A DNA stretch of 64,000 nucleotides from Paenibacillus mucilaginosus 3016 (lineage in GTDB: Bacteria; Bacillota; Bacilli; Paenibacillales; NBRC-103111), in NCBI RefSeq assembly GCF_000250655.1, contig NC_016935.1, positions 7,272,001-7,336,000 of the forward strand, given 5' to 3'. Made by a program: the position numbers and the translations under genes. The notes under the pieces were generated by a model. The model had not been told where the DNA came from. It made no database searches and worked only from the letters and a program-made list of their open reading frames with translations. Of the stretch, positions 9,564-16,943 are shown in pieces (the first letter of the stretch is position 1; every line of letters begins with the position of its first letter).

Positions 9564-11207
9564 CTAGTAAGTGATCGTGACGATTCTCGTAGCTTCGTTA
9601 TACTTCACTTCCGCCCCCAGCACCTCGGACAGCAGGCGGACCGGAATGAGCGTAAGCTCATTCTCAAGGCGGGCAGGCGAGCCGGTCGTATACGATTTGC
9701 CGTTAATCTCGTACGCACCGCGGTTCGTGAAGAACGTGATCGTTCTCCCGTTCTTCGTATAGATCGCAGCCTTGCGGCTGTCGTCCCAGGTAACGGAAGC
9801 GCCGAGCGCTGCGGACAGGTCGCGGACCCACAGGTAGGAGGAGCCGTCCAGCAGGAACGGCGCCCGCTTCATCGGAAAGCGCAGCCCGTCCAGCGTGTAC
9901 TGGTCGCTGTCGAGCTTGAACGAGACGACGTGCTTCAGCGGCGAGGTCAGCTCAGCCAGCTTGAGATAAGCCGATGCGTCGGCATGCAGCTTGGTTTTGC
10001 CGATCCCGTCGGCCGGCTCCGTGCGGAAGCTCCATGACTTCTCCAGCACGGCCGGTACACCGCCTCGGGAAACATTCAGCTTCACATACGCCTTGTACTC
10101 CGTATCCGGCTGCAGCGGAGCCTTGGGAATCAGAATCGCCGCGGTCTTCAAGTGGTCGTCGTTGGCCGGCGAGTTCTTCAGGAGCTCCACGGGATTCCCG
10201 GAGCTGTCGGTCAGCTTCGCATCCGCCAGCTCGACCGAGGTGATGTTCGCCCCTTCGGCCACCGCCATGATCGGGTAGCCCACCGGGTACTTGGCCGCAG
10301 TGTGCATGCGGATCGGGTCCGGATCCTCATAGCCGTCGAAGTTCAGCGGCACATACGGATCCCCCGGAGCCGGAGAGACGACCAGGTTCAGGTCGGCGGA
10401 CTCGTCCGCGAAGCCGAATTCGATTACGACGTAGTCGCCGACCATCTCGATGCCGAGATCCTTGGCATCCGGGTTCAGGAACGGGGACCGGTGGTAAGGG
10501 GCATCGAACAGGGCGTCGATCGATTCGACGAGCGTACCGGTGTAGAATGAGACGTCTTCCCCAATACCTTTGTAATATCCGGCATAGACGGCACGGTCTC
10601 CGGGCCCCTCGCCCACGAAGCCGGGCAGGCCGGACTGCTGCTTGTGCAGGGACAGCCCGCTCTTCGCCGCCTGGTTGGCGGAGAGATAGGAGGCGTGCAG
10701 CTTGGCGGCCAGCGTCAGGTTCGGATTCAGCTTCAGCGGCTGGAGGCCGTACAGGGTACGGTAGTCGTTAATGGCTTTCAAACCGTCCTGCTGGTTCTTC
10801 GAGTAGTCCGCTTGCACTTCATCTACCGCGTTCTCGGCCACCTCGAAGGTCCAGGAGTTCTCGATCGGCTGATAGCCGTCGAACTGAAGCGTAACGAGAA
10901 CGGTATGCGTGCCGGGAGCAAGCTCTTCGGACGGAGTATAAATGTAGCTCATCTCCGCCGTATCCAGCGTACCGTCGACAGCCTGTCCGTCCACTTTCAT
11001 ATGAAAGGCGCTGAAGCGCGGCGAAGCATCGGTTTCGGCCACGTCGAAGCCGATCGTCGGCTTTTTCATGCCCACGGTGCCTTTGGGATATGCCGAATAG
11101 GAGAAAGAAGCCGCATCCGCAGGCGGGGCCGGAAGCACCAGCAGCGTCAAGGCAAGAGTGAAGGTCAGCAGCAGCTTCCACAGCCGGTGGTCCTTTATTC
11201 GATTCAT
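9564..11207 (-). CDS. Secreted CAP-domain protein with copper-amine-oxidase-like stalk domain
   Basis: This 547-residue exported protein has a Sec signal peptide at residues 1-33 (hydrophobic core LLLTFTLALTLLVLP, cleavage near ADA-AS). An Ig-like N-terminal segment follows to about 130. A CAP/SCP-like domain spans roughly 143-285 (AINDYRTLYGLQPL, then LAAKLHASYL). A middle module of Ig type follows. The C-terminal 100 residues look like the copper amine oxidase N-terminal (stalk) repeat common in Paenibacillus surface proteins (SYLWVRDLSAALGASVTWDD; LIPVRLLSEVLGAEV). GGAGGT precedes ATG 11207. The likely site is the cell wall or outside the cell. Its ligand is unknown. Confidence 0.85.
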   Translation of the reverse strand: MNRIKDHRLWKLLLTFTLALTLLVLPAPPADAASFSYSAYPKGTVGMKKPTIGFDVAETDASPRFSAFHMKVDGQAVDGTLDTAEMSYIYTPSEELAPGTHTVLVTLQFDGYQPIENSWTFEVAENAVDEVQADYSKNQQDGLKAINDYRTLYGLQPLKLNPNLTLAAKLHASYLSANQAAKSGLSLHKQQSGLPGFVGEGPGDRAVYAGYYKGIGEDVSFYTGTLVESIDALFDAPYHRSPFLNPDAKDLGIEMVGDYVVIEFGFADESADLNLVVSPAPGDPYVPLNFDGYEDPDPIRMHTAAKYPVGYPIMAVAEGANITSVELADAKLTDSSGNPVELLKNSPANDDHLKTAAILIPKAPLQPDTEYKAYVKLNVSRGGVPAVLEKSWSFRTEPADGIGKTKLHADASAYLKLAELTSPLKHVVSFKLDSDQYTLDGLRFPMKRAPFLLDGSSYLWVRDLSAALGASVTWDDSRKAAIYTKNGRTITFFTNRGAYEINGKSYTTGSPARLENELTLIPVRLLSEVLGAEVKYNEATRIVTITY

Positions 11208-11541
11208 GCGGTCAGTACCTCCATCAGGTAAGAATCAGAGAATAGACAATAAGGCAGCAAGGAACAATAAAAACAGGGGAACGGACGACAAGCCGCAGCG
11301 GCCTAATTACATGTACGAGTTCCACCTCCAAAAAGTTCTGCATTCATGCCATTTTCCCTGCTGAAAATACGCTGAACGCTTCCGGCAATATATGGGCCGG
11401 ACCCTGATGCTGTTTCACTGGTACGGTCTGGCCAATCCCCGATCCGGTGCTTTGGCAGGATTGACAAACAGGCCGTTCTCCACTACTTTTAGTTCAAGCT
11501 ATACCGCTTTACCGTATTGGAAGCCAGGAGGCATCAAGTCG
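11208..11541. other. Divergent promoter gap upstream of the MarR gene and the CAP-protein gene
   Basis: This gap of 334 bases separates two divergently transcribed genes. A TTGACA at 11461-11466 lies about 75 bases before the MarR start codon, with only a weak TACTTT 17 bases further on. I see no RNA or additional gene. Confidence 0.4.
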
Positions 11542-12015
11542 ATGAAAGAAGATCTGGATGAATCGCTGCACTTGTTCGTCGTACTGTCCCGCGCCAGCGA
11601 GTGGGTGATGGCCCATGCCCACAGGGATATCCGCCGGCACGGACTCAACCCGACCGAATACGGCGTGCTTGAGCTGCTGTATCACAAGGGCCCCCAGCCG
11701 CTGCAGCAGATCGGAAGCAAGATTCTCATGACGAGCGGCAATATTACCTATGTGGTGGACAAGCTCGAAGACAAAGGCCTTGTCAGACGCCGCCCATCCG
11801 AGGAGGACCGCCGCGTCTCCTTCGCGGAGATTACCGAAGAAGGACGCGAGTTCTTGGATGAGGCCTTCCCTTCCCACCGGGAAGCCATCGCACACGCGGT
11901 ATCCGCCCTCTCCCCCGAGGAGAAGCAGCAGGCGATCTCACTTCTGCGCAAGCTGGGGCTGGCCGCCAAGGAGAACTTCAAATGCGCTCCCATTCCGGGC
12001 GCCAAGCAGCCGTAG
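11542..12015 (+). CDS. MarR family transcriptional regulator
   Basis: The product is a 157-residue dimeric winged-helix repressor. The recognition region is ILMTSGNITYVVDKLEDKGLV and the wing is RRRPSEEDRRVSFAEIT. This pattern is characteristic of the MarR group that answers to phenolic or electrophilic compounds (MhqR-like), which is an assignment from resemblance only. ATG 11542 is chosen because AGGAGG lies 9 bases before it; a longer in-frame start at 11392 adds 50 residues outside the family. A pirin gene follows on the same strand with two palindromic operator candidates in between, so the pirin is the probable target. Confidence 0.9.
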   Translation: MKEDLDESLHLFVVLSRASEWVMAHAHRDIRRHGLNPTEYGVLELLYHKGPQPLQQIGSKILMTSGNITYVVDKLEDKGLVRRRPSEEDRRVSFAEITEEGREFLDEAFPSHREAIAHAVSALSPEEKQQAISLLRKLGLAAKENFKCAPIPGAKQP

Positions 12016-12045
12016 GGGCACTCCCCTTACCGGCTGAGGCTTTGA

Positions 12046-12057
12046 TCTTAACTTAGA
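12046..12057. promoter_or_regulatory. Candidate MarR operator 1 (imperfect)
   Basis: TCTTAACTTAGA is an imperfect inverted repeat sharing its TCTTAA arm with the better palindrome 39 bases downstream. It lies between the MarR stop and the pirin start. Confidence 0.45.
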
Positions 12058-12083
12058 GCCCGGACTTCCGTCCGCATCCTATA

Positions 12084-12097
12084 TCTTAATTTTAAGA
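12084..12097. promoter_or_regulatory. Candidate MarR operator 2 (perfect palindrome)
   Basis: TCTTAA-TT-TTAAGA is a perfect 6-2-6 palindrome 46 bases upstream of the pirin start codon. Its size and A/T-rich arms match MarR-family operators. Confidence 0.6.
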
Positions 12098-12143
12098 CGA
12101 TATGCCCCATCTACATTTTCACCTTACTCAGGAGGTACTCCCT

Positions 12144-12920
12144 ATGCAGATTCTTATTTATCCCCCGTCCATGCAGGGCACCGGCTCTTTCGACGGAGGC
12201 AGCATCACCGAGCAGAAGCCGATCGGTTTCTCCGGCGAAGGCTCGGTCGTGAAGCGCGTCGGCCCGCTCTTCTATTGGGCCTGGGCCCGGGCCGAAGAGG
12301 AAGGGTATATCCCGCTGCACCCGCACCAGGGCTTCGAGATTATGACCTACGTGCTGCAGGGGCGCGCCGAGCACGGCGATACGCTCGGCACCCGCAGCAC
12401 GGTCGGGGCCGGCGGCGCCCAGATCATGCAGACCGGCTCCGGCGTCTCGCACGAGGAGCGGTTCATCGGGCCGGACATGGAGGCCTTCCAGATCTGGTTC
12501 GAGCCGGCGATCCGCCAGGCGCTGCTGCGGCAGCCAACCTATGCCCAGGTCGAGCATGGGGAATTCCCCGCCGAGCAGGCCGAGGGCTGCACCCGCAAAA
12601 CGGTCATCGGCGAAGGCTCCCCTGTCCGGCTTGTCACCGACGCGCTCATGTGGGATGTGGAGCTTGAGCCAGGCAGGCTGCTCCGCCACCCGCTGCCGGC
12701 GGGACGCACGCTCACAGCCCTCGCCGTCCGCGGCGGCGGCTCCTGGCATGCGGCCGACGCGCCGGAGAAGGCCGGTTCCTTCCGGGAGAAGGACTTCGTG
12801 CTTCTCCATTCGCACAAGGACGCCGAGGCCGTTGTCACCGCCGATGCGGGCGGCAGGCTGCGGCTGCTCCTGATCGAAGTCCCTTCGAGCGTGGATTATC
12901 CGCTGTACCCGAAGCGCTGA
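12144..12920 (+). CDS. Pirin family protein (quercetinase-like bicupin)
   Basis: The product is 258 residues with two cupin domains. The first carries the pirin metal motif LHPHQGFEIMTYVLQG followed by EHGD, and the conserved QIMQTGSGVSHEE. The second cupin (about 150-258) is more divergent. Pirins bind Fe or Ni, and some open flavonoid rings (quercetin 2,3-dioxygenase activity). ATG 12144 follows AGGAGGT. Placement behind a MarR regulator and its presumed operators suggests induction by aromatic or electrophilic compounds; that link is inference. Confidence 0.92.
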   Translation: MQILIYPPSMQGTGSFDGGSITEQKPIGFSGEGSVVKRVGPLFYWAWARAEEEGYIPLHPHQGFEIMTYVLQGRAEHGDTLGTRSTVGAGGAQIMQTGSGVSHEERFIGPDMEAFQIWFEPAIRQALLRQPTYAQVEHGEFPAEQAEGCTRKTVIGEGSPVRLVTDALMWDVELEPGRLLRHPLPAGRTLTALAVRGGGSWHAADAPEKAGSFREKDFVLLHSHKDAEAVVTADAGGRLRLLLIEVPSSVDYPLYPKR

Positions 12921-13136
12921 GAAGGCTCTGACCGATGCTGGGCGATTGGCCGGGGGTCTCCGCTCCGTTGAGAGCCTGAGCGGTACAGGGCCGCACTGGA
13001 CCGTTCACCCGCCGCTGCACAGAGACGCACGGTGTCGGTGCGGTCCGGCCTCGCCAGCCAACCGTCCCTAATGGACGGACCTCCAACGCGGACACGTCTT
13101 CCCTTTCGAGCGAGCCGTTCCCTCCCCCCGAACAGC

Positions 13137-13183
13137 AAAGAGCAGCGCAGTCCCCTTCCGAGGACCGCGCTGCTTCCTTTTTT
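13137..13183. terminator. Bidirectional terminator between pirin and cytochrome oxidase
   Basis: AGCAGCGCAGTCC pairs with GGACCGCGCTGCT. A run of six T follows on the plus strand, and the minus strand has a weaker T-rich tail. It serves the convergent pirin and oxidase genes. Confidence 0.75.
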
Positions 13184-13196
13184 CCGCTGCGCACCG

Positions 13197-14846
13197 TTAC
13201 CAGGTCTTGAAGCCCTTGGCTCCGACGCCCGGATGATTCAGCATATCCATCACCGGAATCGTATAAGCTACGAGAATCAGCACGACCAGAATGCCGACCC
13301 ATACGCCCCACCGCTCGAAGAGGGCCGGGGCTTTCTCCGCCGCGTCGCTCACTTCGGCGATCGGGAACTCCTCCGGCCGGCCCTTCGGCGCCCGGAGCAG
13401 GGTTACGATGTTGAAGAGCATGAGCAGGACGCCCACGAACAGGATCGTGCCGCCGACGGCCATCGCCACATGGTAAGGCATCCACAGCACGGCGTCCGGG
13501 TGATCCTGGTAAGTCGTGAAGGACGTGCGCCGCGGCGAACCGAGCAGGCCGACCGTGTGCATGGAGCCGGACATGAACAGCATGCCGACGAGCCAGATCA
13601 CCGTCTGAGCGATCCCGAGGCGGTGCATGCGCGGGGTCAGCGTGCGGCCGGTGAGCGCCGGAATCAGCCAGTACGTGATGCCGAAGAACGTCAGTGCCAC
13701 CGAGGTCGCCACCGTGAGATGGAAGTGCCCCGTCACCCACAGCGTGTTGTGAACGATGGCGTTCAGCTCATGGCTCGCATTAATGAGGCCGCCCGCGCCG
13801 GCCGGAATGAAGAGCAGCATGCCCATGAACGGGGCGAAGAAGCGGACATCCTTCCAGGGCAGCTTGCGGAGCCAGCCGAACAGCCCCTTCGCTCCCAGGG
13901 AGCGCCCGTGCATCTCGAAGGTGGCGAAGAGAGAGAAGGCCGTCATCAGGGAAGGGATGACTACCATGAACGTCAGCACGACCTGCACGAATTTCCATAC
14001 GTTCGAGATTCCCGGCTCCATCAGCTGATGGTGGAAGCCGACCGGGATGGAGAACAGCAGGAACATCAGGAAGGACAGGCGGGCGAGCGCATCGCTGAAC
14101 AATCGGCCCCCGATGACTTTCGGGATGACGACATACCAGCACATGTAGGCCGGCAGCAGCCAGAAGTAGACGAGCGGGTGCCCGAAATACCAGAACAGCG
14201 TGCGGCTCAGAACCACGTTGACGGTCTCAACCCAGCCGAACGACCACGGAATGAGCTGGAACAGCACTTCAATGGCGACACCCAGCGTAGCGATGAGCCA
14301 CATCGCCATCGTCACCACGGCCATGAAGGTGAAGAGCGGCGTGGTCTGCCCCGGGTGGAGCACCTTCCAATAGCGGTACTGCATGAAGATCCCGAAGCCG
14401 CTCATCCAGCTGCCGACCACCACGAAGACCAGCGCCACGTAGAACCAGGGCGAGGCTTTGAGCGGCGCATAGAAGGTGTAGAGCACCGTCGCTTTGTTCA
14501 GCAGAATCAGGACGGTGGCCCAGAGAGTCCCGGTCGTCATCAGGCCGAAGCCCAGCCAGCCGAGCCTGCGCGGCAGCCCGAGCAGGGTGCCGAGCGTACG
14601 GGCTACGCCCGAGTAGAGGAAGCCGATGATAAAATACGTGGTGAACACCAGCGCCATGAGGACTCCGTGTGCGGTAAGCAGCTGGTAATAGCCGATGCCA
14701 AACGGCAGGGCGTTCGCCCCTCCGCGGACGAGCCCCTGAAGGAGGCCCGCCACGCCGCCCAGGAACAGGGCGAAGAAGGCGAAGAGAATATGGGCCAGGA
14801 TGAGTGCGCTGTCCCGGCGGTCGAACGGTTTAGGTAGGTTATCCAT
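13197..14846 (-). CDS. Cytochrome c oxidase subunit I, ba3 (B) type
   Basis: This 549-residue heme-copper oxidase subunit has about 13 membrane helices. It is the catalytic subunit that reduces O2 to water and pumps protons. Visible ligands are the low-spin heme His in LTAHGVLMALVF, the CuB His with the cross-link Tyr in FGHPLVYFWLLP, the CuB pair in GFHHQL, and GHFHLTVATS for the hemes. The short subunit II and the separate subunit IIa that accompany it are typical of B-family (Thermus ba3-like) oxidases, which have high O2 affinity. AAAGGAG precedes ATG 14846. It is the last gene of the IIa-II-I operon. Confidence 0.93.
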   Translation of the reverse strand: MDNLPKPFDRRDSALILAHILFAFFALFLGGVAGLLQGLVRGGANALPFGIGYYQLLTAHGVLMALVFTTYFIIGFLYSGVARTLGTLLGLPRRLGWLGFGLMTTGTLWATVLILLNKATVLYTFYAPLKASPWFYVALVFVVVGSWMSGFGIFMQYRYWKVLHPGQTTPLFTFMAVVTMAMWLIATLGVAIEVLFQLIPWSFGWVETVNVVLSRTLFWYFGHPLVYFWLLPAYMCWYVVIPKVIGGRLFSDALARLSFLMFLLFSIPVGFHHQLMEPGISNVWKFVQVVLTFMVVIPSLMTAFSLFATFEMHGRSLGAKGLFGWLRKLPWKDVRFFAPFMGMLLFIPAGAGGLINASHELNAIVHNTLWVTGHFHLTVATSVALTFFGITYWLIPALTGRTLTPRMHRLGIAQTVIWLVGMLFMSGSMHTVGLLGSPRRTSFTTYQDHPDAVLWMPYHVAMAVGGTILFVGVLLMLFNIVTLLRAPKGRPEEFPIAEVSDAAEKAPALFERWGVWVGILVVLILVAYTIPVMDMLNHPGVGAKGFKTW

Positions 14847-14873
14847 GCTGTCATCTCCTTTGCCTGCAGGCTT

Positions 14874-15344
14874 TTATTTCACGATCAGCTTCATCATCAT
14901 CACTTCATGGGCCGCGCCGCAGTACTCGTTGCAGATCACGAGATACTCCCCCGGCTCCGTAAACGTGTACGCGAGGTGGTTGACCTCGCCCGGCACGACC
15001 ATCATATTGATCGTGGTATTCACGACCTGGAAGCCGTGGACCACGTCCGAGCTCGTAATATTGAAGTTCACCTTCGCGCCGAGCGGGATTTCGATCACAT
15101 CCGGTTTGTATCCGAACGCGAAAGCGATAATGTTCGCTTCGTACTCTCCATTGCCGAGGCGCTGCAGTCCCGGCTTATCGAACGGCGCCGTCGTGCTCAG
15201 CTTCTCGGGGTCCACGGTATGCCGGTGGCCTCCCGGCGGCTCCATTCCGAGGGCGAACGCCCCAACTCCCACGACCGTCAGGAAGACGGCCAGCATGCTG
15301 ATCCCGAAGACCAGCCATAGTTTCTCTAAACGGTGAATATGCAT
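14874..15344 (-). CDS. Cytochrome c oxidase subunit II, ba3 type (CuA)
   Basis: The product is 156 residues: one N-terminal membrane anchor (about 9-31) and an extracytoplasmic cupredoxin domain. The binuclear CuA motif is complete (ICNEYCGAAHEVMM), with the upstream His in DVVHGFQV. It accepts electrons from cytochrome c and passes them to subunit I. It is shorter than A-type subunit II and has a single membrane helix, as in ba3 oxidases. GGGGGAAG precedes ATG 15344. The gap to subunit I is 27 bases. Confidence 0.94.
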   Translation of the reverse strand: MHIHRLEKLWLVFGISMLAVFLTVVGVGAFALGMEPPGGHRHTVDPEKLSTTAPFDKPGLQRLGNGEYEANIIAFAFGYKPDVIEIPLGAKVNFNITSSDVVHGFQVVNTTINMMVVPGEVNHLAYTFTEPGEYLVICNEYCGAAHEVMMMKLIVK

Positions 15345-15366
15345 GATGCTTCCCCCATCTCTTCCC

Positions 15367-15522
15367 TTAGTTCCTGTTCATAAAGAGCATAAACACGCCG
15401 GCCCAGGTCACGATCAAAAACAACCCGAGCAGCATGACGGCCGTGAAGGTTCCCCGCAGGGACGGCTCCCGGTGTTCCCGGTTCCCCTGCTCTGCAGCCG
15501 GTCCGGTCTGTTCCTTTTTCAT
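15367..15522 (-). CDS. Cytochrome c oxidase subunit IIa (51 residues)
   Basis: This small gene encodes MKKEQTGPAAEQG and continues to a C-terminal membrane helix (TAVMLLGLFLIVTWAGVFML), ending in FMNRN. Single-helix subunit IIa replaces the missing second helix of subunit II in B-type oxidases, and its position directly before subunit II is the usual order. GGGGGAAGGG lies before ATG 15522, and 22 bases separate its stop from subunit II. Codon use matches the neighbours. Confidence 0.85.
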   Translation of the reverse strand: MKKEQTGPAAEQGNREHREPSLRGTFTAVMLLGLFLIVTWAGVFMLFMNRN

Positions 15523-15563
15523 TGCCCTTCCCCCTGTTCGCTGTCTTTCTTGGTTATGGCTTT

Positions 15564-15607
15564 ATTGTAGTGGGGAGGCCGGGGGCTTCTCTGTGAAGTG
15601 AATCACA
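15564..15607 (-). promoter_or_regulatory. FNR/CRP-type box and -10 element of the oxidase operon
   Basis: TGTGA-N6-TCACA (15592-15607) is a perfect FNR/CRP-family palindrome. On the minus strand TACAAT (15569-15564) gives a plausible -10. If transcription starts about 7 bases past it, the box is centred close to -42, the class II activator position. No good -35 is present where the box lies, as expected for an activator-dependent promoter. Confidence 0.65.
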
Positions 15608-15701
15608 CGCGATCCGGGAGATCGGTGAACATTGTGCGTCCAGGGGGCCGGAGAGATCGTGCGAGGTCGAGAGAGCCGCAGCAGGAAGGCCTGTGAGCAA
15701 T

Positions 15702-15729
15702 AAAAAAAACGCCCCGGAGGCCGGGGCGT
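15702..15729 (-). terminator. Terminator after the K+ channel gene
   Basis: On the minus strand CGCCCCGG-CCT-CCGGGGCG is followed by eight T. It ends the channel transcript and insulates the downstream oxidase promoter. Confidence 0.92.
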
Positions 15730-15749
15730 GGTGTCTGGCGGATCTTCAG

Positions 15750-16772
15750 TTATTTCAGCTGACTGTACACTTCTTCGCTGCAGACAATATACAGCTTGTC
15801 GGAGGCTTGGAGCCCCTCTCCCGCATGCCGGGCCACCTCCAGATTATCATTCACGGCAACGAGGTTGGCACCAAGGTCCCACAAGGCGTGAGCAGCCGCA
15901 CCGTAGGTCTTCCACTCGGGACGCGGCCTGATTTCGTACCAGTTGGCACCGTCCCTCTGGGAAAGCATCTGGCTGTAGATGCTGGAACTGCCTTTATGCA
16001 GGGATTCCCTGACCATAAGCAGCGCCACGGATTCCACCGAAGGAATGAACGCATCCACCTTGGCGTAGCGGAACTGCTTCTTATGGGAGGATTTGCGCAG
16101 CTCGACGATCGTATGCACCGTTCGGCCATGATCCGAAGCAACCCCCTCGACGCCAAGGGCAATCAGGGCCGTTTTACCGTCCGCAGACAAGGCGTCTTCG
16201 AGCCTCTCATCCGAGAAGATGGCCACACTTCCGGCCTCGAGCAGGTTGGCCTTCATCAGCACCTCCTCACTTGCCGCGTCTCCCCTGATAAAATGTACCC
16301 GCTCATCCGAGACGGGCGTCCGGTTCAGCGAATGATCGATCAGCACGATTTCAGCGTCCTCGTATGAGCTCAGGATCTCCTCCACCGCCGTTTCGACTTT
16401 CCTGCCCCATCCTATAAAGATCAGATGACCTTTCTTCTTGTAGGCCAATTTGCCTTCCTCCCTCCACCTTCTCCATGTGGCCACCGCGTCAAAGAACCTC
16501 CCGATAAACAGCGTCATAAGCCCGATCCCGTATACGTACAGCGACATGACAAACAGCTTGCCGAGATCGGTCTTGGGGCTGTAATCGCCGTACCCCACGG
16601 TAACTACTGTCGTCATGACAAAATAGACGCTCTCGAGCAGCGTCGGAAAGGTGGCGGGCTCCAGCCTCCGAAGAAGAAGGGAAGACAGCAGGATCACGAA
16701 GAAGGTGAGCACGAAGACGCTCCCCGTATTCATCTTCATGAGCTTTCTCCACAGATGAACGATGGTGTACAT
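15750..16772 (-). CDS. Two-TM potassium channel with RCK/TrkA-N domain
   Basis: This 340-residue protein has membrane segments at about residues 18-34 and 72-92, a pore loop with the K+ selectivity filter TVGYGD (58-63), and a cytoplasmic Rossmann-type RCK domain beginning GHLIFIGWGRKVE. The architecture resembles B. subtilis YugO, a channel involved in K+ efflux and biofilm signalling. The GWGR loop replaces the usual GxGxxG nucleotide motif, so nucleotide gating may differ. ATG 16772 has AGGAGAGG before it; an in-frame ATG at 16802 lacks one. Confidence 0.9.
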   Translation of the reverse strand: MYTIVHLWRKLMKMNTGSVFVLTFFVILLSSLLLRRLEPATFPTLLESVYFVMTTVVTVGYGDYSPKTDLGKLFVMSLYVYGIGLMTLFIGRFFDAVATWRRWREEGKLAYKKKGHLIFIGWGRKVETAVEEILSSYEDAEIVLIDHSLNRTPVSDERVHFIRGDAASEEVLMKANLLEAGSVAIFSDERLEDALSADGKTALIALGVEGVASDHGRTVHTIVELRKSSHKKQFRYAKVDAFIPSVESVALLMVRESLHKGSSSIYSQMLSQRDGANWYEIRPRPEWKTYGAAAHALWDLGANLVAVNDNLEVARHAGEGLQASDKLYIVCSEEVYSQLK

Positions 16773-16840
16773 GCGCCTCTCCTGTCCTTGAATAGGTATC
16801 AAGCTAACTTCAGCGTACAGCGCAGCTCCCGCAAATCAGA

Positions 16841-16880
16841 GCAGGCTGACACCTGTACTGCAGATGTCAGCCTGCTGCCG
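16841..16880 (-). terminator. Terminator-like hairpin after the acetate symporter
   Basis: On the minus strand GCAGGCTGACA pairs with TGTCAGCCTGC. The T tail is poor (CTGATTTG), so termination may be partial. Confidence 0.55.
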
Positions 16881-16943
16881 TTCCCTCCTCACGCCGGCGG
16901 TTATCTCTGGGGGAGTTCTTGCTCCGCCGGTCAGCCGGGCTGC

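Noticed and set aside
13032..14837. Plus-strand open frame of 601 codons
   Set aside because: It is antisense to oxidase subunit I and shows only the His/Glu/Arg-rich pattern expected of an antisense frame.
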